This document shows positions 1-5,260 of a stretch of DNA of 5,260 nucleotides, piece after piece. The stretch is from Acidobacteriota bacterium (lineage in GTDB: Bacteria; Acidobacteriota; Terriglobia; Terriglobales; Acidobacteriaceae). Each line of letters opens with the position of its first letter. The stretch's first letter is position 1. Both the position numbers and the translations under genes were made by a program. Where the stretch lies: positions 1 to 5,260 of the forward strand of contig JAJZNH010000654.1 in the NCBI GenBank assembly GCA_021811745.1, read 5' to 3'. The notes beneath the pieces were generated by a model. It saw nothing but the letters and a program-made list of their open reading frames with translations. It was not told where the DNA came from and made no database searches.

Positions 1-349
1 TTGTGTACCCCCCCAACTCCCATTCATAGAAGCGCCGCATCATCTCGTGCCGGTAGTGTGGCTCGGGCCGGGCCGATTGCCAGATGAAGAAAGGTCTCAT
101 GGCGTATTCGGCGCGATCCACGGTGTAGGGTAATGTCGCGGGACTGCCGAAGGCGCAGTAATCGTAGTAGCCGAGCCAGGCCAGCGATGCTACAAGTAGC
201 GCGAGCGGGATTGCCAGCGCGCATGAAGAGATCGCTGACGCCAGTCTTGGCGTTTTGGGTTTTATTCGATCCGCGAGCCAAATGCACCCGACCCAAATCC
301 CAATACATGCGAACCCCATTGCAAAGTAACTGACCATTCCAAGAAGCAT
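1..349 (-). CDS. Hypothetical two-helix membrane protein, 3' end beyond the window
   Basis: The minus-strand frame stays open for 116 codons from an ATG at 349 down to the left edge, so the C-terminus is missing. The start is supported by a good Shine-Dalgarno sequence (GAGGA, complement of 354-358) four bases upstream; a second in-frame ATG lies at codon 5. The protein opens with a hydrophobic segment at about residues 1-26 and has a second at about 41-62. A polar stretch follows with several aromatic and Arg/His residues (about 63-116, including RHEMMRRFYEWE). This predicts an inner-membrane protein with two helices and a soluble tail. I recognise no family. Codons in the first third use many A/T third positions, unlike the strongly GC-ending codons of the glutamine synthetase gene, which fits accessory DNA but is weak evidence. 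The frame is the best supported one here because it has both a ribosome binding site and membrane-type composition. Confidence 0.6.
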   Translation of the reverse strand, partial: MLLGMVSYFAMGFACIGIWVGCIWLADRIKPKTPRLASAISSCALAIPLALLVASLAWLGYYDYCAFGSPATLPYTVDRAEYAMRPFFIWQSARPEPHYRHEMMRRFYEWELGGYT

Positions 350-496
350 GTGGTCCTCGTTAATTCATATTGTAGTGAGGGTCAAAAGCCCCGCGCGGTA
401 GGGATGTATGGGGAATTGAAGTGGACTGAGACATTGCCTTGAGTACACCACGAGTACACGAATACCGTCAACTTATTGAAAATACATAGGTTGTAA
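350..496. other. AT-richer spacer between tRNA-Ser and the membrane protein gene
   Basis: This 147-bp spacer is visibly richer in A and T than the flanking genes. It holds the ribosome binding site of the minus-strand gene ending at 349, a lone -10-like TACAAT on the minus strand (complement of 369-374) without a convincing -35, and the GAGTACAC direct repeat at 441-459. I see no reading frame of substance and no clear intrinsic terminator for the tRNA. Confidence 0.5.
441..459. repeat. 8-bp direct repeat GAGTACAC at 11-bp period beside the tRNA 3' end
   Basis: GAGTACAC occurs at 441-448 and again at 452-459, separated by CAC, so the two copies lie about one helical turn apart. The pair sits 38 bp beyond the encoded CCA end of tRNA-Ser. 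Short direct repeats of this kind next to the 3' end of a tRNA gene are typical of arm-type binding sites of tyrosine recombinases, or of a regulator binding one face of the helix. No integrase gene is in the window, so the integration reading is inference. Confidence 0.5.
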
Positions 497-586
497 TGGC
501 GGAGGGAGAGGGATTCGAACCCCCGGTACCCTGTCGGGCACAACGGTTTTCAAGACCGCCGGTTTCAACCGCTCACCCATCCCTCC
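497..586 (-). tRNA. tRNA-Ser (anticodon UGA), CCA end encoded
   Basis: This is a complete class II tRNA on the minus strand. The acceptor arms GGAGGGA (complement of 580-586) and TCCCTCC (complement of 501-507) pair perfectly and are followed by discriminator G (500) and a template-encoded CCA (497-499). The D arm contains AGCGGTTGAA. The anticodon loop CTTGAAA gives anticodon TGA (complement of 550-552), reading UCA and other UCN serine codons. A long variable arm and a T arm with the GTTCGAA core complete the molecule. The long variable arm and the GGTTGAA D loop are serine tRNA hallmarks. Without CCA the gene is 87 nt. It lies downstream of, and in the same direction as, the M61 peptidase gene, separated by 161 bp, and probably has its own promoter. 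Confidence 0.97.
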
Positions 587-606
587 GCAAGCTTGTGACC
601 ATCTCG

Positions 607-612
607 ATTGTA
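607..612 (-). promoter_or_regulatory. Candidate -10 box for tRNA-Ser
   Basis: The minus strand reads TACAAT here, 20 bp upstream of the first tRNA base, leaving room for a short 5' leader. I find no convincing -35 hexamer at 16-18 bp, so this rests on the -10 match and position alone. Confidence 0.35.
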
Positions 613-675
613 CGGCGAATCGGCGGCTCACGGCCTTTCGCCAATTCTTCCGGGTACTGCAATCGGCGCTGGAAT

Positions 676-710
676 TCCCGGCGAGGTTCGCTATCCCCGC
701 TTCTCCGGGA
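676..710 (-). terminator. Weak hairpin downstream of the M61 peptidase gene
   Basis: TCCCGG (676-681) pairs with CCGGGA (705-710). The stem continues after one mismatch with about five more pairs, two of them G-U, to an 11-nt loop. It lies 37 bp beyond the peptidase stop codon on the minus strand and ahead of the tRNA. No T-run follows, so it may be a 3' mRNA structure rather than a true intrinsic terminator. Confidence 0.3.
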
Positions 711-747
711 CTCCTCATGGGGCACGTGGCAATTCTTCTCTGCCCGG

Positions 748-2673
748 CTACTCGGCAGATTTTTCCTGCGCTGCCGGGACCTTTTCCGGCGTGGTCTGCG
801 GATGCGTAATGTCGTCGAGATAGTCGGGAGTGCCGTCGATGCGCTCCAGCACCGGGAACCGCTCGCCGCCATGATAGTCAATGTCGGCGGTGGATACGTA
901 CGAGTACGACTGCACGATCAGGCGGATCGGGACGGGGCTGGTTTTCGCCGCGCGGATGGCTTCACGCAGGATCTCGGGAGAAAAGATGCGTCCGTTGACG
1001 GCTATGATCTTCTGTCCGGGTGCAAGCTGGGCCTGGTCGGCCGGCCCGTTCCAGCGCACATCAAAAATCCGGCCATCGGTTCCGAGACGCAATCCGATCG
1101 AAAACCAGCAATTCACGCCGCGCCCGCGCGGTCCTGCCACGCTCTCGATGGTTCGCTCGGTCGGGCTCGGCTCCGGTTTGTACACCAGTTTGTAGCCGCC
1201 TTGCTCGATGCCGGCGAAATCGGCGTGGGGATGGATGTTGTCGACGCGATCGTGCAGGAACGTGGCCCAGTCGTAGAGAAGCACCTCGTTCAGATCCTTC
1301 ACCAATTCGTCGAAGGTATAGGGCACAATTATCGGCCCGGTGTTGCCTCCCTTGCCAAGGAAGATCCTTTCGAAATCGGCGAGCGACTTCTTGTTTCCTG
1401 TCTTCTGACGGATGAGCGTGTCGGCATCGAGCCAGAGAAGCTCGCCTTCCTGATAATAGTCCTGCCCGCGCCGCCAGTTGTACCAGGCCCGGTTGCCGCC
1501 GCGCAGGATGCTGGCCGCGACGGCCGTGTCCCCGGTCGAGCGCCAGTCGCGGCCCGGCGTGTAGTCCAGGCCGGCCGCGGTTTCGGCTAAGAGGTCGCGG
1601 TACTGGGCCGGGGTTTCCAAACCCGAACGCGCCGCCAGCACATCGCCGAGATACTCGGTCATGCCTTCATAGACCCATAACAGTGCGCCCTGCTGAGGGG
1701 TGGCGAAATCCGGTTGATAGAGCCCGATGGGGCGCCGGTACTTGCCGTTCCACGAGTGGGTAAACTCATGGGGCAGGAGGTCGGCTTCGCGCAGCGTGTG
1801 CGCGTTGTCCGCATAGCCCTTCTCGCCCACGCCGTTGTCCGACGATTGACCGTGCTCCAGTCCTTCGCCGCCGGCCACGTCAGAGAGCGTAAGCAGAAAA
1901 TGATCGACATGGTAATGATGGCAGCCGTAGAGCGCCGTGGCTTCGCGCACCAGGTTCGAGAAATCGGCCAGAATCACCGGCCGCAGATTGGAATCCTGCG
2001 GATCATCGGAGACCACATCGATGAAGTGTTCGGGGGTGATCTCGGGCGCCAGCGCGAACTCGTGAAAATATTGCCCGGTGATGACCGGCGAATCCTGCAA
2101 CTGCTCCACGTTGGTGACGGCGAACTGGGTGGTGACGCCGGCGGCCGGCACCGGGTATGGTCCTGCGCTGACCGGCGTCATGGCGGTGCCGATGCCCCAT
2201 CCCGCGGGAACTTTCACCGAAGGCCGAATCGGAATGTCGCGCACCGGGATGTGCGCGGGGTAGAGCAGCAGCTTCTCCCACTCCAGGACCGCCAGCTTCT
2301 GCGACACCCGCGCGGTCACGATGCAATCCAGATGCGCATGCAGCGTGGTCACGCCCGCGGGAATGGTCAGGTGAAATTCATAGAGGTCCACATTGTCGCG
2401 GCGCCAAGGGAGTGTTTTACCGTTGGCCGTGAATACAACGCCAGTGATGTCGTTGGCCGGTCCCGAGGGCATATGAGTTCCGGGGATCCACTCAGGTGTG
2501 GTGAGCGTCAGCGGCCCGGGCGCGACCGGCAGATCGATTTCCGCCTGGTAAAGCTTGCGCGGAGCCTGGCTCAGGTCCGCCACAATCTGGATGGGCGCCT
2601 TCTGGGCGACAGCCGGAACCAGGGCAAAAACCAAAATGAAGCAGGCGGTCAACAAGCATTGAAATCGGCGCAT
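748..2673 (-). CDS. Exported M61-family zinc metallopeptidase with C-terminal PDZ domain
   Basis: The 641-residue product is the usual length for M61 (glycyl aminopeptidase-like) peptidases. Residues 1-23 form a signal peptide (MRRF start, hydrophobic core, AVA then QK at the cleavage site), so the enzyme acts in the periplasm or outside the cell. A beta-rich N-terminal domain covers roughly 26-235. The catalytic domain follows, with the family motif GGEGLEHGQS (268-277), the zinc motif HEFTH (302-306; His302 and His306 as ligands, Glu303 as catalytic base) and the third ligand probably Glu336 in VYEGMTEYLGD. Residues about 520-590 form a PDZ domain, likely for substrate or C-terminus binding. 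I chose the ATG at 2673 because the signal peptide begins there; the open frame extends 51 codons further upstream through intergenic hairpins. The GAGGAG ribosome site (complement of 2686-2691) is 12 bp away, slightly far. The stop is TAG. M61 enzymes release N-terminal residues from peptides; the exact substrate cannot be told. Confidence 0.94.
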   Translation of the reverse strand: MRRFQCLLTACFILVFALVPAVAQKAPIQIVADLSQAPRKLYQAEIDLPVAPGPLTLTTPEWIPGTHMPSGPANDITGVVFTANGKTLPWRRDNVDLYEFHLTIPAGVTTLHAHLDCIVTARVSQKLAVLEWEKLLLYPAHIPVRDIPIRPSVKVPAGWGIGTAMTPVSAGPYPVPAAGVTTQFAVTNVEQLQDSPVITGQYFHEFALAPEITPEHFIDVVSDDPQDSNLRPVILADFSNLVREATALYGCHHYHVDHFLLTLSDVAGGEGLEHGQSSDNGVGEKGYADNAHTLREADLLPHEFTHSWNGKYRRPIGLYQPDFATPQQGALLWVYEGMTEYLGDVLAARSGLETPAQYRDLLAETAAGLDYTPGRDWRSTGDTAVAASILRGGNRAWYNWRRGQDYYQEGELLWLDADTLIRQKTGNKKSLADFERIFLGKGGNTGPIIVPYTFDELVKDLNEVLLYDWATFLHDRVDNIHPHADFAGIEQGGYKLVYKPEPSPTERTIESVAGPRGRGVNCWFSIGLRLGTDGRIFDVRWNGPADQAQLAPGQKIIAVNGRIFSPEILREAIRAAKTSPVPIRLIVQSYSYVSTADIDYHGGERFPVLERIDGTPDYLDDITHPQTTPEKVPAAQEKSAE

Positions 2674-2924
2674 GAAGGACAGACTCTCCTCAAGAAAAAG
2701 AGTAATGCACGGTTCCGGACCGTGCGACGGTTGAACCGCGCCGTTCCACCCTGGGTGGTTGATGGGATCAAGGGTTTCTGGGCGGCCGGCGTGAACGAGC
2801 AGTTGCGGGATTGTCCGGCGTACCATAGCCCTGCGGAGTTAAACTATCCTCAAATTTCCGCCAATCGCAGCCGTCGGCGCCGAAGTACGCCGGGAACCTA
2901 TCTTCGTGCCCGCAAAGGAGAGCC
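2674..2924. promoter_or_regulatory. Divergent intergenic control region
   Basis: This 251-bp gap separates the start of the M61 peptidase (minus) from the start of the glutamine synthetase gene (plus), so promoters for both must lie here or close by. The peptidase side carries three dyads (2707-2758). The synthetase side ends in a strong AAGGAG site at 2915-2920, four bases before its ATG. I could not identify a -35/-10 pair with acceptable spacing on either strand, nor a clear sigma-54 (-24/-12) site, which one might look for at a nitrogen gene. Confidence 0.5.
2707..2758. promoter_or_regulatory. Cluster of three dyads upstream of the peptidase gene
   Basis: Three perfect inverted repeats follow one another within 52 bp. 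GCACGGT/ACCGTGC lies at 2707-2725 (7-bp arms, 5-nt loop), CGGTT/AACCG at 2728-2738 (1-nt centre) and CCACCC/GGGTGG at 2746-2758 (1-nt centre). On the minus strand the largest one is followed, seven bases on, by CTTTTTCTT and then the peptidase ribosome site, so it could act as a leader hairpin or weak attenuator. The two dyads with a single-base centre look more like protein-binding operators than RNA hairpins. Confidence 0.4.
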
Positions 2925-4355
2925 ATGAGCCAGGAATTCCGCAATTTTCTTGCCCTTTCGTACGATGAGCTGGAAGCCCTCAATCTCGAAGCCAAGCGCG
3001 ATCGCGTCAACCGTATCGATCCCGCGGAAATTCGCGAAAAGCGCCTCAAATATCTCACCGACGAGAAGCGCATCAAGGCGCTGACAGTGCTGTTCAGCGA
3101 TCTGGAAGGGCGGCTGCATCTGCTCGACTACGACAAAAAATTCCTGCTCGGCTCCTACGAGAACCTCACCTTCGACGGCTCCTCGATCCGCGGGTTTACC
3201 GCGCAGAAGGAGAGCGATCTGCGCCTGGGAATTGACTGGAGCGCTTTCTACTGGGTGCCGGCCGATGTATTCGGGAATGGCAAGGTTCTGGTCTTTGGCA
3301 ATGTGATTGACAAGGACGGCACTCCCTATTCCGGCGACCTGCGCGGCGTACTCAAGAGTTATGCGGAGAAGCTGCACAAGGAGAAGAAGTACACCTTGAA
3401 TGCCGCCACCGAGATCGAGGGCTTTCTGTTTGCCGGGCGCGATGCCGAGCAGCGCTATCGGGAGACGGAGAAATTCGAATTCATCAACACCGGCGGCTAC
3501 TATCACGTCCTCCCGCTCGATCCCTTGCGCCAGTTCATCGACACCGCCGCCGAAGTGCAGCGTGCCATGGGTTTCCAGAACGAGAAAGACCACCCCGAGG
3601 TTGCGCCTAGCCAGTTCGAGATCAACTACGGCTACTCGGAAGTGGTTGCCGCGGCCGACCAGATTCAGCTCTATAAGCTGCTTTGCCGGCAGATCGCCAA
3701 CAACATGGGCTACACCGCCTGCTTCCTGCCCAAGCCCATCGTAGGCGTCAACGGCAGCGGCATGCACACCAATGTCTCGGTGTCGCAGGGCAAGTCCAAC
3801 CTGTTCTGGGATGCGAAGGGCGAAGAACAGCTCTCGCAGTTTGGATGGGACTTCCTCGATCGCATCCTTATGCATGCGCTCGATCTCTGCCTGATCTTCA
3901 ATTCGAGCGTGAATGCTTATCGCCGCCTGGATCCGCATTTCGAAGCACCCAACCAGATCCGTGCTTCGGCGGTCGATCGCGGCGCCATGGTTCGCGTGCC
4001 CATTGGCAACGCGCGCTCGATGCGCACGGAGGTGCGTGCCGTCGCTCCCGATGCCAATCCATATCTCGCGCTGTACGCCATCTTCAAGACCGGCATCGAC
4101 GGTGTTCTCTCCAAGGTTCAGAATCTGCGCGATGGAGGCCGCTACCTGCCGGACAACATTCAGCAGGCCATCGAGGATTTCAAGAGTTCAAAATGGATTG
4201 CCGAGATCCTGGGCCCGGATGTGCAGGGCCGCTACGCCGACCTGAAGCAGGCCGCCGCCAACCGCTGCCCGCGGGAGCTGGGCACCATCGTCAAAAGTTG
4301 CGAAGTGCAGTTCCACCACGCCGTCTATAACCAGTCACTGTGGAATTTGTTCTAA
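2925..4355 (+). CDS. glnA: Type I glutamine synthetase family protein, divergent, no adenylylation site
   Basis: The 476-residue product matches the type I glutamine synthetase fold: ATP-dependent ligation of ammonia (or an amine) to glutamate in the cytoplasm, normally as a dodecamer. The beta-grasp domain ends in the latch motif DGSSIRGF (84-91). Active-site residues are in place: Glu163 and Glu165 in EIEGFLF, Glu225 and Glu232 in EVAPSQFE, His281 in NGSGMHTN (276-283), Arg333/334 in NAYRRL, Arg352 and Arg357, and Glu369/Arg371 in TEVR. Metal and glutamate sites are therefore intact. The tyrosine adenylylation segment of proteobacterial GlnA is absent, so control by GlnE is unlikely. Several motifs deviate from housekeeping GlnA (EIEGFLF for EPEFFLF, VGVNGSGMH for FGDNGSGMH), so a specialised gamma-glutamyl ligase is possible. 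The ATG at 2925 has AAGGAG four bases upstream. It is transcribed away from the peptidase gene and followed by a hairpin and an ATP-grasp remnant. Confidence 0.94.
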   Translation: MSQEFRNFLALSYDELEALNLEAKRDRVNRIDPAEIREKRLKYLTDEKRIKALTVLFSDLEGRLHLLDYDKKFLLGSYENLTFDGSSIRGFTAQKESDLRLGIDWSAFYWVPADVFGNGKVLVFGNVIDKDGTPYSGDLRGVLKSYAEKLHKEKKYTLNAATEIEGFLFAGRDAEQRYRETEKFEFINTGGYYHVLPLDPLRQFIDTAAEVQRAMGFQNEKDHPEVAPSQFEINYGYSEVVAAADQIQLYKLLCRQIANNMGYTACFLPKPIVGVNGSGMHTNVSVSQGKSNLFWDAKGEEQLSQFGWDFLDRILMHALDLCLIFNSSVNAYRRLDPHFEAPNQIRASAVDRGAMVRVPIGNARSMRTEVRAVAPDANPYLALYAIFKTGIDGVLSKVQNLRDGGRYLPDNIQQAIEDFKSSKWIAEILGPDVQGRYADLKQAAANRCPRELGTIVKSCEVQFHHAVYNQSLWNLF

Positions 4356-4379
4356 GCCCGGCGGAACCCTTGCCAATCG

Positions 4380-4415
4380 CAAGGACGGCGCGGCCGGCAA
4401 GCTGCGCCGTCCTTG
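4380..4415 (+). terminator. Strong 12-bp hairpin after the glutamine synthetase gene
   Basis: CAAGGACGGCGC (4380-4391) pairs perfectly with GCGCCGTCCTTG (4404-4415) around a 12-nt loop, 24 bp beyond the synthetase stop codon. The position and stem strength fit a transcription terminator. The following bases (TTCGCG) lack a T-run, so it may be a T-poor terminator or an mRNA-stabilising 3' structure. Its right arm overlaps the TTG at 4413, the first possible start of the downstream open frame, which argues against translation from there. Confidence 0.6.
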
Positions 4416-5024
4416 TTCGCGCCTGGATTCGGGCCTGATTTCATCCGGGCTGCTTGTCTGCGGCCCGACGGCGTTTTTAACTCCGCGTATTCTGTGCACA
4501 CCTATCTTGCCCGGCAGATGGAAATCGATCTGGTAAAGGGGCGCGACCCGGTCACACACGACAACATTGTCTATGTGCGCACCACCGGCGGCATCAAGCG
4601 CGTGGATGTGATCTTCCGCCGCGTGGACGGCGACTTCGGCGATCCGCTTGTTTGTCGGGCCGACTCTGCGCTCGGTTGCGCCGGTCTGGTTAACGCCTAT
4701 CGGGCCGGCAATGTCACTGTGACCAACGCCTTCGGGACCGGGCTGGCCAACGACAAGGTTATCTACGCGTATGTGCCGCGCACGATTCGCTACTACCTGA
4801 ACGAAGATCCGATCCTGGCCAATGTGGAAACCTTTCTGCTGAGCGAAGAAGAAGTGCGCCACCATGTTCTCGCCAATCTCGACAAGCTGGTGGTGAAGGC
4901 AGTGGGCGAAAGCTGCGGTTACGAAATGCTGATCGGCCCCCAATCCACCGCCCGCCAGCGCGAGGAGTTCGCCGCCCGGATCCAGACCCACCCGCGCAAC
5001 TACATGACTTCGCGCTCCCGGTGA
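4413..5024 (+). pseudogene. Remnant of circularly permuted ATP-grasp ligase, truncated at both ends
   Basis: The frame is open for 203 codons (TTG at 4413 to TGA at 5022-5024). Family resemblance is clear from about 4458 to 5003. Recognisable landmarks are GVFNSAYSVHTYLARQM (residues 20-36), YVRTTGGIKRVDVIFRRVD (54-72), NAYRAGNV (94-101), NDKVIYAYVP (113-122) and LVVKAVGES (159-167). These belong to the middle of the CP-ATP-grasp (DUF404/407, COG2308) proteins, which activate carboxylates for peptide-type ligation and are usually about 470-500 residues. Roughly the first half is missing and homology stops at Tyr197, after which the tail MTSRSR is unrelated. No start codon has a ribosome site, and TTG 4413 lies inside a hairpin. 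The glycine-rich loop appears altered (SCGYEM where family members usually have SGGYGM), consistent with relaxed selection. It lies in the same direction as the glutamine synthetase. A short expressed domain cannot be excluded. Confidence 0.8.
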
Positions 5025-5260
5025 GCCCGCGCTGCCGCGTCTTCGCTTATCGCGATCATCTCGGCAACAATGTGTACCACTTCGATATTCCCGGTGAGCA
5101 CAACCAGCTTCTGATCGTTGCCGAGTCGGTGGTGGAGCAGCAACCCCAGGTAGAGCCGGTCGTTGATGGACATCCCGAGGTGCGCGATCGCGTTTTCGGC
5201 GACCAGATCGGAGTGATAGATCTCATTTATCGCATCGGGGATCTTCGCAAACGTGGCGTC
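5000..5260 (-). other. Unassigned minus-strand open frame at the right edge
   Basis: A minus-strand frame enters from the right edge and is open for 86 codons to a TAG at 5000-5002. The part from 5260 to about 5147 has mostly G/C third positions and a plausible soluble-protein sequence (for example DAINEIYHSDLVAENAIAHL). This is more gene-like than the plus-strand reading of the same stretch. The rest, 5146-5000, is antisense to the transglutaminase fragment and probably not natural coding. I recognise no family. It may be the interrupted 3' part of another gene brought here by a second rearrangement, or chance. Confidence 0.25.
5006..5146 (+). pseudogene. Remnant of transglutaminase-like protein, N-terminal beta domain
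   Basis: In the frame beginning at 5006, which differs from the ATP-grasp frame, the translation reads DFALPVSPRCRVFAYRDHLG and continues through NNVYHFDIPGEH to AESVVEQQP. This matches the Bact_transglu_N region that precedes the papain-like transglutaminase core in COG1305 proteins (family pattern: SPR...YRD..GN.V.HFD.P...L.I.AES.VE). About 50 N-terminal residues and the whole catalytic core are missing, so the Cys-His-Asp triad is not encoded here. The frame formally stays open to the window edge but homology appears to end at about 5146. In intact clusters this gene lies downstream of CP-ATP-grasp and alpha-E genes, so its abutment to the ATP-grasp fragment implies loss of everything between. 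GTG at 5021 is in frame but has no ribosome site. Confidence 0.7.

Noticed and set aside
24..308. Minus-strand 94-codon frame within the membrane protein region
   Set aside because: It has Arg-rich shadow-like composition and no ribosome site, whereas the frame starting at 349 has both a ribosome site and membrane helices.
496..1590. Long plus-strand open frame across the tRNA and the peptidase C-terminus
   Set aside because: It is antisense to both the tRNA and the M61 coding sequence and has low-complexity Arg/Gly/Ala composition typical of GC-rich shadow frames.
2641..2655. Lipobox-like LTAC at residues 8-11 of the peptidase
   Set aside because: The cysteine lies before the hydrophobic core, only 11 residues from the start; cleavage after AVA (residue 23) fits a standard secreted protein better.
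2674..2826. Upstream 51-codon extension of the M61 peptidase frame to an ATG at 2826
   Set aside because: It would bury the signal peptide 51 residues inside the protein, and the added stretch runs through the intergenic dyads with no family-like sequence.
2803..2850. Possible sigma-70 promoter for glutamine synthetase (TTGTCC at 2811 with TAAACT at 2840)
   Set aside because: The spacing is 23 bp, well outside the usual 16-18 bp, and no better pair was found.
1714..2928. Plus-strand 404-codon open frame overlapping the glutamine synthetase start
   Set aside because: It is antisense to the peptidase catalytic domain, resembles no protein family and has no ribosome site; the long frame reflects high GC content.
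2898..3938. Minus-strand 346-codon open frame opposite the glutamine synthetase
   Set aside because: The opposite strand encodes every glutamine synthetase motif in order, so this is a shadow frame.
4335..4991. Minus-strand 218-codon open frame opposite the ATP-grasp remnant
   Set aside because: The plus strand carries the recognisable ATP-grasp motifs, and the antisense product has no familiar motif.

Overview
The window is GC-rich bacterial DNA. The gene content and protein style (a secreted M61 peptidase with a PDZ domain beside a divergent type I glutamine synthetase) suggest an Acidobacteriota-like soil bacterium. That assignment rests on general family resemblance and is only moderately secure.

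Layout from left to right. Positions 1-349 hold the 5' part of a minus-strand gene for a small protein with two membrane helices; it runs off the left edge. Positions 350-496 are a comparatively AT-rich spacer with an 8-bp direct repeat repeated at an 11-bp period, directly beyond the 3' end of a complete minus-strand tRNA-Ser(UGA) gene (497-586) whose CCA end is encoded. A minus-strand gene for an exported M61-family zinc metallopeptidase fills 748-2673. A 251-bp divergent intergenic region (2674-2924) with three closely spaced dyads separates it from a plus-strand glutamine synthetase family gene (2925-4355), which ends in a strong 12-bp hairpin (4380-4415).

The right end is the unusual part. 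After the hairpin comes an open frame (to 5024) that reads as the middle of a circularly permuted ATP-grasp ligase, without its N-terminal half or its C-terminal part. At about 5003 it switches, in a different frame, to a piece of the N-terminal beta domain of a bacterial transglutaminase-like protein. That piece in turn loses recognisable homology at about 5146. In intact genomes these two families flank an alpha-E (DUF403) gene in a conserved peptide-ligation/transglutaminase cluster, often with the Anbu proteasome-like peptidase. The window therefore appears to hold the deletion-scarred remains of such a cluster directly behind a glutamine synthetase gene. An assembly chimera is the main alternative.

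Functionally, the intact genes are a periplasmic or secreted peptidase and an ammonia- or amine-ligating enzyme, transcribed divergently from a shared control region. No CRISPR array, transposase or integrase gene is visible.
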